Shown: positions 15,677 to 23,013 of the stretch, piece after piece
Layout: every line of letters starts with the position of its first letter
How positions within the stretch are numbered: the first letter of the stretch is position 1
Source of the DNA: DATJSJ01 sp035504175
GTDB taxonomy: Bacteria > Pseudomonadota > Alphaproteobacteria > Acetobacterales > Acetobacteraceae
Reading direction: 5' to 3'
Length of the DNA: 25,719 nucleotides
Assembly: GCA_035504175.1 (NCBI GenBank)
Contig: DATJSJ010000228.1
Span: 1 to 25,719 of the forward strand
Notes under the pieces: generated by a model
What the model was told of the DNA's origin: nothing
Seen by the model: the letters and a program-made list of their open reading frames with translations, nothing else
Database searches by the model: none
Program-made: the position numbers and the translations under genes

Positions 15677-15775
15677 GGCTCCTCGCGGCGTCGTGGTGAA
15701 CGGGCTGCGCCATCTTGCGGGCTGGCAGCGGCTGCCGGAAGGTCGCGCCCGCACCGCCAGGGGAGGGTAGCCCGC

Positions 15776-16564
15776 ATGTCACGATTTGCCGGCCGCGCCG
15801 TGCTGATCACCGGCGGCGGGCAGGGAATCGGCCGTACCACCGCGCTGCGGTTCGCGCGGGAGGGCGCGGCGGTCGCGGTGCTGGACCGCAGCGCCGACGC
15901 GGCGGCGGCGGTGGTCGCGGCGATCCGGGACGCTGGCGGGCGCGGTGCGGCGGTCGTCGCCGATCTCGCCGATGCGGCGGCGTGCGCGCCGGCGGTGGCG
16001 GCGGCCGAAGCAGCCTTGGGGCCGCTCGACGTGCTGGTGAACAATGCCGCGCGGGCCGAGCGGCCGGACGTGGCGAGCACCGACCTCGCGGCCTGGGAGG
16101 GCGAGTTCGCGGTGACCGTGCGGGCCGCGTTCCTGATGACGAAGGCGGTGCTGGTCGGGATGGCCGCGCGCGGCGGCGGGGTGATCGTCTCCGTCGCGTC
16201 GGTGAACGGCCACGTCGCGCTGGGCAATCCCGCGTACAGCGCGGCGAAGGCGGCGCTGCTGAACTTCACGCGCAGCGTGGCCGTGGAGTACGGACCGCAC
16301 GGCGTGCGGGCGGTGACGGTCAGTCCCGGCACGGTGCGCACCGAATCGCCATCCTGGCGCGACCGGCTGTCGCGCAATCCGCGCGTGTTCGAGGATCTGG
16401 CGCGCTGGTATCCGCTCGGCCGGGTCGGCGAGCCGGAGGACATTGCCGCGGCGATCGCGTTTCTCGCCTCCGACGATGCTGCGTTCATCACCGGCACCGA
16501 TCTCGCGGTGGATGGCGGGCTGCTCGCCGGCTATCGCCCGATGGTGGGCGACATCCAGTCGTAG
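15776..16564 (+). CDS. SDR family NAD(P)-dependent oxidoreductase
   Basis: A 262-residue classical short-chain dehydrogenase. The cofactor motif TGGGQGIG is at residues 12-19, followed by an acidic residue after beta strand 2 (Asp37), which favours NAD over NADP. NNAA is at 89-92. The active site has Ser142, Tyr154 and Lys158 in NPAYSAAKAAL, and the C-terminal ITGTDLAVDGG is typical. A GGGAGGG-type ribosome site precedes the ATG. A much longer open frame runs upstream in the same phase but lies antisense to the neighbouring gene, so it is not used. Divergence from the Cys-motif protein and proximity to sugar-oxidation genes suggest a sugar or polyol dehydrogenase. The substrate is not known. 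Confidence 0.88.
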   Translation: MSRFAGRAVLITGGGQGIGRTTALRFAREGAAVAVLDRSADAAAAVVAAIRDAGGRGAAVVADLADAAACAPAVAAAEAALGPLDVLVNNAARAERPDVASTDLAAWEGEFAVTVRAAFLMTKAVLVGMAARGGGVIVSVASVNGHVALGNPAYSAAKAALLNFTRSVAVEYGPHGVRAVTVSPGTVRTESPSWRDRLSRNPRVFEDLARWYPLGRVGEPEDIAAAIAFLASDDAAFITGTDLAVDGGLLAGYRPMVGDIQS

Positions 16565-16595
16565 CCGATCGGCCGCCCGCGCCGGGGCTATACAT

Positions 16596-18263
16596 CTACG
16601 CCTTCGGCAGCTTCACCACGAAGCGGGCACCGATGATGCGCCCGGTTCGGTCGCGGCGGTTCTCCGCGGTGATGCGGCCTTTCAGCGCCTCGACGATCTG
16701 TCGGCTGATCGAGAGGCCCAGCCCGGAATGGTGACCGAACTGCTCGTCCTGCGGCCGCTCGGAGTAGAACCGGTCGAAGATATGCTCGAGCTTGGCCTCG
16801 GGGACGCCGGGCCCCTCATCCTCGACGCTGAGCTCGACAGCATTGCCGATATCGCGGGCGCGCAGCCGGATGATGCCGCCGTGGGGGCTGAAACTGCTGG
16901 CATTGCCGATCAGGTTGCGCAGCACCTGCACCACGCGGTCCTCGACGGCGCGGACCACGAGGCCGCCGGCCGGCGCATCGACGACGATGCGCGGATCGCC
17001 CTCCCGCCGCGTCGCATCGTGGATCTCGGCAAGCGTGGCGACGATCGGCGCCACGTCCACCGGCTCGGTCGCCATGCGCGAAAGCTCGGCGTCGACCCGG
17101 CTCGCGTCGCTGATGTCGCTGATCAGCCGGTCGAGCCGGGAGACGTCCTGCGCGATGATCTCGAGCAGCCGGCGCTGCTGCACCGGCTCCTCGATCCGGC
17201 GCAACGTCTCGATGGCGCTGCGGATGGAGGAGAGCGGGTTTTTGATCTCGTGCGCGACATCGGCGGCGAAGCGCTCGATCGCGTCCATCCGCGCCCACAG
17301 CGCGCCGGCGGATTCGCGCAACGCCTTGGCCAGCTCGCCGATCTCGTCGCGCCGGGCGAGCGCCGAACGCGGCACCGCGCCGGTGCGGCCTTCGCCTTCC
17401 TGCATGCCGTGCGCCGCCTGCGCCAGGCGCAGGATCGGCCGGGCGATGGTGAGCGAGAGATACCAGGACAGCATCACGGTCAGCGCCAGTGCCAGCGCGA
17501 ACAGGCCGAGGATGGAGACGCGCACCGCGAGCAGACCGTTATCCACCTCCCGCGCGTCGCGGGTCAGCAGCACGATGCCGACCGTGTGGCGGTTGCGCTG
17601 CACCGGCTCGGCGACGGTGACGAGCAACCGGTCATCCTCGGTGCGGCGGATATAGGGCGGCATCTCCCGGCTCTGGTCGGTGCCGTCCATCTTCAGTTCC
17701 TGCTTGACGTCCGGCTGCCAGTCGATCCCCGGGCCCGGCGTCACGGTGATCGGTCCGGGCGAGTGATTCGGCAGCACCGCCAGCACCCAGTCGTAGACGG
17801 CGCCGAGCACGCCCAGGAAGCGGCCGCGATCGGGCGCGGGCGGCAACGGTTCGGTGCTGACGGCGCCGCTCTGTCCCTCCTCGACCCGGCTGTCGGCGAC
17901 CAGCGTGCCGTCCGGCGCATAGAGCCTGGCGTCGGCGTTCGGCGTCGGCTCGGTCAGCCGCCGCAGCAGCGGGCGTGCCAGATCCGCCACCAGCTTCGGA
18001 TTGTCGGCGTCGGTGATGCGCACCGCGCTCTCGCCCAGCGCGCCCGCATAGATCTTGGCCTGTTCGCGGAGCGAGGCGACCTCCGCCTCAAGCAGCCCGT
18101 TCTGGTACTGGTCGAGATAGAGCAGCGCGGCGACGAGGAGTGCCAGCGGCAGGGCGTTGACCAGCAGGATGCGCCGCATCAGCGGCGAGACCCAGCGGGC
18201 GCCGGCGGGGCGCTCGCGCGCCGGCGCAGACGCGACGGCGGGCAGGACGCCGCTATCGGGCAT
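16596..18263 (-). CDS. chvG: ChvG-type sensor histidine kinase
   Basis: A 555-residue membrane kinase. There is a transmembrane helix at about 31-51, a periplasmic stimulus-sensing domain at about 52-245, and a second helix at about 246-271. HAMP follows, then HisKA with phospho-acceptor His338 in FAADVAHEIKNPLSS. The ATPase domain has its N box (RNLIGNASSFSP) and the DEGPGVP and GLGLSISRQIVEAL G boxes. The layout matches ChvG/ExoS of alphaproteobacteria, which responds to acid or envelope stress and, in host-associated species, governs exopolysaccharide and virulence genes. It starts 32 nt after chvI, so the two are one operon. In many relatives hprK and PTS genes follow. Here the next gene is a convergent SDR 31 nt beyond the stop, so that linkage is lost. 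Confidence 0.9.
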   Translation of the reverse strand: MPDSGVLPAVASAPARERPAGARWVSPLMRRILLVNALPLALLVAALLYLDQYQNGLLEAEVASLREQAKIYAGALGESAVRITDADNPKLVADLARPLLRRLTEPTPNADARLYAPDGTLVADSRVEEGQSGAVSTEPLPPAPDRGRFLGVLGAVYDWVLAVLPNHSPGPITVTPGPGIDWQPDVKQELKMDGTDQSREMPPYIRRTEDDRLLVTVAEPVQRNRHTVGIVLLTRDAREVDNGLLAVRVSILGLFALALALTVMLSWYLSLTIARPILRLAQAAHGMQEGEGRTGAVPRSALARRDEIGELAKALRESAGALWARMDAIERFAADVAHEIKNPLSSIRSAIETLRRIEEPVQQRRLLEIIAQDVSRLDRLISDISDASRVDAELSRMATEPVDVAPIVATLAEIHDATRREGDPRIVVDAPAGGLVVRAVEDRVVQVLRNLIGNASSFSPHGGIIRLRARDIGNAVELSVEDEGPGVPEAKLEHIFDRFYSERPQDEQFGHHSGLGLSISRQIVEALKGRITAENRRDRTGRIIGARFVVKLPKA

Positions 18264-18295
18264 GGCGACCCGGGCCGGCGCTGCGCCGCGCCATC

Positions 18296-18997
18296 TCAGG
18301 CTTCCTTGTAGCGGTAGCCGATGCCGTACAGTGTCTCGATATGGTTGAAGCTGTCATCGGCGTTGCGGAACTTCTTGCGCAGTCGCTTGATGTGGCTGTC
18401 GATCGTGCGGTCGTCGACATAGATGTTCTCGCCATAGGCGGCGTCGATCAGCTGGTCGCGCGACTTGACCATGCCGGGGCGCGCGGCCAGTGCCTTGACC
18501 AGCAGGAACTCGGTCACGGTGAGCTGGATGTCGTGGCCCTTCCACAGGCACTGGTGCTTGGTCTCGTCGAGCACCAGATCGCCTCGGCTCATCACCCCGC
18601 CGGGTGCCGCGCCGGAGCCTTCGGCCCGGCTGGTCTCGTTGCGGCGCAACAAGGCGCGGATCCGCTCGATCAGCAGGCGCTGGCTGAACGGTTTCGTGAT
18701 GTAGTCATCGGCCCCGAGGCGCAGCCCCATCAGCTCGTCCACCTCCTCGTCCTTGCTGGTGAGGAAAATGACCGGCAGCGGGCTGCGGGCGCGCAGGCGC
18801 TGCAGCAGCTCCATCCCGTCCATGCGGGGCATCTTGATGTCGAGCACGGCGAGGTCGACCGGCCGCGCGCTGATGCCCTGCAGCGCGCTCTCGCCGTCGG
18901 TGTAGGTGCGGACCGTGAAGCCTTCCTGCTCGAGGGTCATGGCGACGCTGGTCAGGATGTTGCGGTCGTCATCAACCAGGGCGATGGTGTGTTTCAT
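18296..18997 (-). CDS. chvI: ChvI-type response regulator transcription factor
   Basis: A 233-residue OmpR-class regulator. The receiver domain has acidic residues Asp9-Asp11, phosphorylation site Asp53 (LDIKMPRMDG), Thr80 and Lys102 (ITKPF). A linker follows, then a winged-helix DNA-binding domain with SRDQLIDAAYGENIYVDDRT and HIKRLRKKFR, ending YGIGYRYKE. These are the ChvI subgroup features, and the adjacent chvG supports the call. The start MKHTIALVDDD at 18997 fits the family. The frame is open further upstream but the extra residues look non-coding. No strong Shine-Dalgarno is visible before this ATG. It is read divergently from the HugZ-type gene, with 191 nt between them containing a 16-bp GC palindrome. 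Confidence 0.92.
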   Translation of the reverse strand: MKHTIALVDDDRNILTSVAMTLEQEGFTVRTYTDGESALQGISARPVDLAVLDIKMPRMDGMELLQRLRARSPLPVIFLTSKDEEVDELMGLRLGADDYITKPFSQRLLIERIRALLRRNETSRAEGSGAAPGGVMSRGDLVLDETKHQCLWKGHDIQLTVTEFLLVKALAARPGMVKSRDQLIDAAYGENIYVDDRTIDSHIKRLRKKFRNADDSFNHIETLYGIGYRYKEA

Positions 18998-19070
18998 GGG
19001 CGGGTTCGGGCGCCGGGCTGCATGGGCGGGTTCCCTCGTGGTCCTGACAGGAGACGGCCGCACCGCACCA

Positions 19071-19086
19071 CCGGCCCGCGGGCCGG
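19071..19086. promoter_or_regulatory. Perfect 16-bp palindrome between chvI and the HugZ-type gene
   Basis: CCGGCCCGCGGGCCGG reads the same on both strands and lies in the divergent promoter space, 74 nt from chvI and 103 nt from the HugZ-type start. It may be a regulator site or a hairpin in either leader. In GC-rich DNA such palindromes also occur by chance. Confidence 0.3.
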
Positions 19087-19188
19087 CCCGGCGGGCGGGG
19101 CGATCCCCGGACGGCGACCGCTCCCTCCCTATATGGGGTGCGGCCACCCTGGCGTCAGATTGTGGCGCAATGGCGTTGGAGACGCGAC

Positions 19189-19890
19189 ATGACCGAGGAC
19201 GGGACGAGTGGCTGGGAGGCGCGATGCCTGCTGCGCGCGGCGCGGTCCGGGACGCTGGCCACGGTCACCGCAGAAGGGCAACCCTTCGCCTCGCTGATCA
19301 CCCCGGCGACCGCGCCGGATCTCTCCATCCTGCTGCTGCTCTCGGCGCTGTCCGAGCACACGCGCCACCTCAAGGCCGATCCGCGCTGTGCGGTGATGGT
19401 GGCCGGCCCGCCGGAGGGGGCCAACCCGCAGAACGCGCCGCGACTGACGGTCACCGGCACGGCCGAGATGATCGATGACCTGGGGCTGAAGGAGCGCTGG
19501 GTGATGCTGCATCCCTATGCCGCCTTCTATGCCGATTTCGATGATTTCTCGATCTGGCGGGTGCGGCCGATGGGGGCGCTGTACGTCGCCGGCTTCGCCC
19601 GGGCGATGCGGCTGCGGCAGGCGGTGTTGCTGCCCGATGCCGAAGCGATCGCAACGGTGGCCGAGGCGGAGCGCGACATCATGCAGCATTGCAACGACGA
19701 TCACGCCGACGCGCTCACCCGCATCGCGCACCGGGCCGGGCATCGCGGCCATGGCTGGCAGATGATCGCGGTCGACGTGGACGGGTTCGACCTGCTGCAG
19801 GACGAGCACCCGGTGCGCATCGCCTGGTCGGCGCCGGTCAGCAGTCCGGCCGGGGTGCGTGAGGAGCTGATACGGCTGGCCCGCGGCTGA
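19189..19890 (+). CDS. HugZ-type pyridoxamine 5'-phosphate oxidase-fold protein (heme utilisation-like)
   Basis: A 233-residue protein with an N-terminal split-barrel flavin-binding fold (ARSGTLATVTAEGQPFASLI, LLLLSALSEHTRHLKADPR) at about residues 10-150. A C-terminal DUF2470-type domain has EAERDIMQHCNDDHADALTR, whose His residues correspond to the heme-ligand region of HugZ/HutZ. Family members bind heme or FMN and take part in heme breakdown or storage. The start at 19189 has GGAGA about 6 nt upstream. An in-frame start at 19138 lacks such a site. The gene is 51 nt before a glutathionyl-hydroquinone reductase on the same strand. Heme degradation is family knowledge; the activity here is not proven. 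Confidence 0.85.
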   Translation: MTEDGTSGWEARCLLRAARSGTLATVTAEGQPFASLITPATAPDLSILLLLSALSEHTRHLKADPRCAVMVAGPPEGANPQNAPRLTVTGTAEMIDDLGLKERWVMLHPYAAFYADFDDFSIWRVRPMGALYVAGFARAMRLRQAVLLPDAEAIATVAEAERDIMQHCNDDHADALTRIAHRAGHRGHGWQMIAVDVDGFDLLQDEHPVRIAWSAPVSSPAGVREELIRLARG

Positions 19891-19941
19891 GTCGCCGGGC
19901 GCCGCGCCCGCCCGGCCGGCGCGTCAGGAGGGAGATCGCCG

Positions 19942-20916
19942 ATGGGGCACATGGAGGCCGGGCGCTGGGTGACCGATGAGGTGGGCGCCACCGAACCGGA
20001 CGGGCGCTTCATCCGCCGCCCGACCACGTTCAGGGACCGCATCGAGCCAGGTGGCCGGTTTCCGCCGCAGGCCGGGCGCTATCATCTCACCGTCTCGCTG
20101 GCCTGTCCCTGGGCGCACCGGACGCTGATCGTCCGGCGGCTGAAGCGGCTGGAGGGGATGATCGGGCTCTCCGTGGTGCATTGGTTGATGGGCGAGGAAG
20201 GCTGGAGCTTCGTCCCCGGCGAGGGCGTGATCTCGGATCCGGTGCTCGGCGCGCGGTTCCTGTACCAGCTCTATGCGGAAGCCGACCCCGAGTACGGCGG
20301 CCGGGTGACGGTCCCCGTGCTGTGGGACTGCGAGACCGGCACCATCGTCAATAACGAATCCGCCGAGATCATTCGCATCTTCAACAGCGCGTTCGACGCG
20401 GTCGGTGCTGCGCCGGGGGATTTCTATCCCGAGGCGCTGCGGGCCGAGATCGACGCGGTCAACGACCGCGTCTATGACACGCTGAACAACGGCGTCTACA
20501 AGGCGGGCTTCGCGCGCTCGCAGGCGGCGTACGAGGCAGCAGTGGTGCCGTTGTTCGCGACGCTGGACTGGCTCGAGGCGCGGCTCTCGGCGCAGCCTTT
20601 CCTGTGCGGCGATGTGATCACCGAGGCGGACTGGCGGCTGTTCACCACGCTGATCCGCTTCGACGCGGTCTATCACGGTCACTTCAAGTGCAACTTGCGG
20701 CGGATCGTTGATTACCCGGCGCTGTGGGACTACACGCGGTCGCTGCTGCAGGTGCCGGGGGTGGCCGAGACGGTGAGCTTCGGCCACATCAAGCAGCACT
20801 ATTACCAGAGCCACACGAGCATCAACCCGACGCAGGTGGTGCCGCTCGGGCCGGCGCTGGATTTCAGCGTGCCCGGCAGCCGGACCCCGGCCCGGCCGCT
20901 GCCGGCGATGGCATAG
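19942..20916 (+). CDS. yqjG: Glutathionyl-hydroquinone reductase (GST Xi class, YqjG/PcpF-like)
   Basis: A 324-residue enzyme that would remove glutathione from glutathionyl-hydroquinones using a catalytic cysteine. The motif SLACPWAHRT places Cys55 in the Cys-Pro-Trp-Ala signature of the class. Downstream, VTVPVLWDCETGTIVNNESAE is the glutathione-binding edge, and DVITEADWRLFTTLIRFDAVYHGHFKCN is the conserved C-terminal helical segment. A final YYQSHTSINPTQVVPLGP is also typical of the class. The length agrees with the family. An AGGAGGGAG ribosome site precedes the ATG. With the HugZ-type gene 51 nt upstream, it forms a likely two-gene redox/detoxification unit. Confidence 0.92.
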   Translation: MGHMEAGRWVTDEVGATEPDGRFIRRPTTFRDRIEPGGRFPPQAGRYHLTVSLACPWAHRTLIVRRLKRLEGMIGLSVVHWLMGEEGWSFVPGEGVISDPVLGARFLYQLYAEADPEYGGRVTVPVLWDCETGTIVNNESAEIIRIFNSAFDAVGAAPGDFYPEALRAEIDAVNDRVYDTLNNGVYKAGFARSQAAYEAAVVPLFATLDWLEARLSAQPFLCGDVITEADWRLFTTLIRFDAVYHGHFKCNLRRIVDYPALWDYTRSLLQVPGVAETVSFGHIKQHYYQSHTSINPTQVVPLGPALDFSVPGSRTPARPLPAMA

Positions 20917-20949
20917 GGCGGCGGCCAGTGGGGTGCGGGTGTTGGCGGG

Positions 20950-21145
20950 CGGCGTAGAGCGTGGCCAGATCGGGTGCCACCTCCGTGCTGCGGGCGAATC
21001 TGCTCCGCACCTGCTGCAGGCTCTCGCCGAGTGCCAGTTCCGGAACATGCCAGGCGAGTCCGATGGCATCGGGCGGTTGGCGCGCACGAGCGCGTGTTGA
21101 GGTCGCGACATCCCGATTGGCCGGAAGATCCGCAATGCCGTCGCA
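20950..21145 (-). pseudogene. Possible gene remnant, no recognisable family
   Basis: One minus-strand frame, open from a TGA at 21146-21148, reads protein-like: IGLAWHVPELALGESL is followed by QQVRSRFARSTEVAPDLA. About 80% of third positions in the central 39 codons are G or C. No ATG, GTG or TTG with a ribosome site begins it. The frame runs on into the end of the hydroquinone reductase gene on the other strand. It may be the decayed tail of an older gene or simply chance in GC-rich DNA. Confidence 0.22.
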
Positions 21146-21272
21146 TCAAGCGGGGGATCCTTGGCAGAACGGCCGGAGAGAGACGCAGATCGCCCGTCGT
21201 GCGCGGGCCGTGCCAGCCTGGCGGATCGGATACGATGATGCGTCCGGGACGAAAGCGGCGTTACTGAGTTGC

Positions 21273-21279
21273 AAGGAGG
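21273..21279 (+). promoter_or_regulatory. Strong Shine-Dalgarno that points to an ATT start
   Basis: AAGGAGG lies 6 nt before ATT at 21286-21288, which is in frame with the methyltransferase. The nearest GTG (21281) is in another frame and only 2 nt away. The first in-frame GTG (21346) has no ribosome site. Confidence 0.6.
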
Positions 21280-21285
21280 CGTGCT

Positions 21286-22083
21286 ATTCACGCAGCGGAG
21301 CGCTCCTACTTCGACAGGCGGGCCGCGACGTACGACCGTGACGCGGTGCATCACCGCGTCGTCTCGCTGCTGATGGAACGCGTGGATATCAGGTCGAGCT
21401 CCCGCATCCTGGACATTGCGACGGGGACGGGTCTTCTGGCTCTCGAGGCGGCACGGAGGGTCGGGCCCGCCGGGAAGGTCGTCGCGATCGATGCCTCGCA
21501 CCGGATGCTCGCCGAGGCGCGTCGCAAGGCAGCCGAGGCCGGGTTGCACCGAATCGCGTTTGTGCAGGCCGACGCCGAGCAGCTTCCCTTATCACCCGGA
21601 AGCTTCGACTTCATCTTCTGCGCGTCGGCCATCGTTCTGATGTCGGACGTTCCCCGGGCACTCCGGCACTGGGCGGACTATCTCAGGCCGGGCGGCATGA
21701 TCGCGTTCGATGCGCCGGCGAAGCCCTTCGGGCTGCCCCAGAGGATCGCGGAGATTGCCGCCAGACACGCTATCCATCTGGCATATGCCGAGATCGCGGA
21801 TACACGAAGCAAATGCCGCTCGCTGCTCGAGGGGGCCGGATTCGAGGTGGTGGAGATTCGCACCGAGCTGGCCACTTCCGGTTCCGTAGCCCTTGCCGAG
21901 GCGATCGCGTTCTGGGACGGACGAACGGACCATCCGGCGTGGCGCGCCCTCACGCGGGCTGAGCCGAAGACGCGCGAAGCGATGCGCTGCGAATATGTTG
22001 AAAGCATCACCGCCGCCGCGACTGACGGGTACGTGCCCAACGACACGGCCTTGAATATCGTGCTCGGGCGGAAGGCTGCGTGA
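21286..22083 (+). CDS. Class I SAM-dependent methyltransferase (UbiE/Methyltransf_11 type), probable ATT start
   Basis: The protein has 265 residues if initiated at ATT 21286, or 245 from the in-frame GTG at 21346. The SAM-binding motif I is ILDIATGTG (about 41-49), with VAIDAS as motif II and a QADAEQLPL post-motif segment. LRPGGMIAFDAP follows. The extra N-terminus from the ATT start contains YFDRRAATYD, the short Tyr/Phe-Asp...Tyr-Asp element that precedes motif I in many UbiE/MenG-like enzymes, so it is very likely translated. An in-frame TGA at 21265-21267 rules out a start further upstream. The substrate is unknown. The gene stands alone: the hydroquinone reductase gene ends 369 nt upstream, and the next gene is convergent. 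Confidence 0.82.
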   Translation: MHAAERSYFDRRAATYDRDAVHHRVVSLLMERVDIRSSSRILDIATGTGLLALEAARRVGPAGKVVAIDASHRMLAEARRKAAEAGLHRIAFVQADAEQLPLSPGSFDFIFCASAIVLMSDVPRALRHWADYLRPGGMIAFDAPAKPFGLPQRIAEIAARHAIHLAYAEIADTRSKCRSLLEGAGFEVVEIRTELATSGSVALAEAIAFWDGRTDHPAWRALTRAEPKTREAMRCEYVESITAAATDGYVPNDTALNIVLGRKAA

Positions 22084-22224
22084 CCTTTCGCCGGAAGGAT
22101 CGGGACTGACGCACGCTTTTTTGCGGGTACCGCTCATGGCGCGGTTTGCGGCCGGGCGTGCCCGTCATGTGTGCCGTCGTCACGGGGATCTGAACGGGGA
22201 CGGAAGGCGGGACGAAATCCCTGA

Positions 22225-22812
22225 CTACCTCGTCGCCAGACCCGCATTCACGGCGTTCCACCCGGGCAGCGGGGTGCAACGGCCGCTCTCGCACAGCTCC
22301 GCGCGGTCGTTGTAGAAATACATCATGTCGTGGTTCGTCGGCAGCTGCGTCCATTGCGCCATCAGCTCCCGATTCACCCCCGGCACATATTGTGAAATCC
22401 AGGCGCGCAGACGCGCGGGCGCTTCAGGTTTCAGGGTGCCGTCCCGGTAGTTGCCGTGCAGCCCGACGCGGGCATTCCTGCCGTCCAGCGTTCGCGACAC
22501 GCCGCCGAGCCACATGCGCGAGCACGAGGAGTTGCAACTGCCGCGTATGACGGTATCGAGGCCGCGGGCGCGGATGAGTGCGCCCATGCAATAGCCAGCC
22601 TCCGCGTTGCCGCCGTGCGACCGCGTCAAGACGACGGTCCGAATGGCATTTCGCTCCAGGATCGACGCCAGCGCGCCGCAATCGGCCGCCTCGACGCTGC
22701 CGGACAGAACGACCCGAGTGCCGTCCACCGTCATGGTCATGCCGCATGCGTCGGGGCCCCGGGCGAACACAGCCGCGAGCAGCAGTGCCAGCCCCGCGAT
22801 TGCCCGCGTCAA
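22225..22812 (-). CDS. Exported ClpP-fold-like protein (COG3904-like), function unknown
   Basis: A 195-residue protein with an N-terminal signal peptide (MTRAIAGLALLLAAVF; cleavage near residues 18-23). The mature part opens with beta strands (MTMTVDGTRVVLSGSV), then TVVLTRSHGGNAEAG, which resembles the oxyanion-side glycine strand of the ClpP/crotonase fold. RGSCNSSCSRMWLGGVSR has Ser95/Ser96 where the nucleophile would be, and VGLHG has His119 where the catalytic His would be. Seven or more cysteines in the mature part (23, 45, 75, 93, 97 and two near the C-terminus) suggest disulfides in the periplasm. Protease activity is inference only. It is convergent with the methyltransferase, and 201 nt separate it from the SDR gene upstream. 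Confidence 0.72.
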   Translation of the reverse strand: MTRAIAGLALLLAAVFARGPDACGMTMTVDGTRVVLSGSVEAADCGALASILERNAIRTVVLTRSHGGNAEAGYCMGALIRARGLDTVIRGSCNSSCSRMWLGGVSRTLDGRNARVGLHGNYRDGTLKPEAPARLRAWISQYVPGVNRELMAQWTQLPTNHDMMYFYNDRAELCESGRCTPLPGWNAVNAGLATR

Positions 22813-23013
22813 GATCGGGCGCGCTTCGGCACCGGCGACGAGGAACGCATCGCCACTCCTGGGGCGGGGCGCCTGGAATGCTCCGGCAAGCAGGGCCCGA
22901 AGGGAATCCGCATCTAGACATCACCATACTGTCGCGCGGGCGTTGCCGAGTGCGAGGCATCGATCTTCCGACACCTGCGCGACGCGGCGACCCCTTCCGC
23001 GCTGGGCATGATT

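Larger units (their letters stand above)
20917..21285 (+). other. Intergenic region of 369 nt between the hydroquinone reductase and methyltransferase genes
   Basis: No intact gene is seen. On the minus strand a stretch (about 20950-21145) looks like a coding remnant and is listed separately. The methyltransferase ribosome site (21273-21279) closes the region. I could not assign a promoter or terminator. Confidence 0.45.

Noticed and set aside
14492..15775. Very long open frame on the plus strand leading into the SDR gene
   Set aside because: It is antisense to the 396-residue minus-strand protein, its residues are low-complexity Arg/Ala/Gly-rich, and the SDR has its own ATG and ribosome site at 15776. 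Only the part from 15776 is real.
19924..21549. Minus-strand open frame of about 540 codons opposite the hydroquinone reductase gene
   Set aside because: It is a mirror of the strong GC3 pattern of the plus-strand gene. It shows no motif or ribosome site, and the plus-strand protein is unmistakable.
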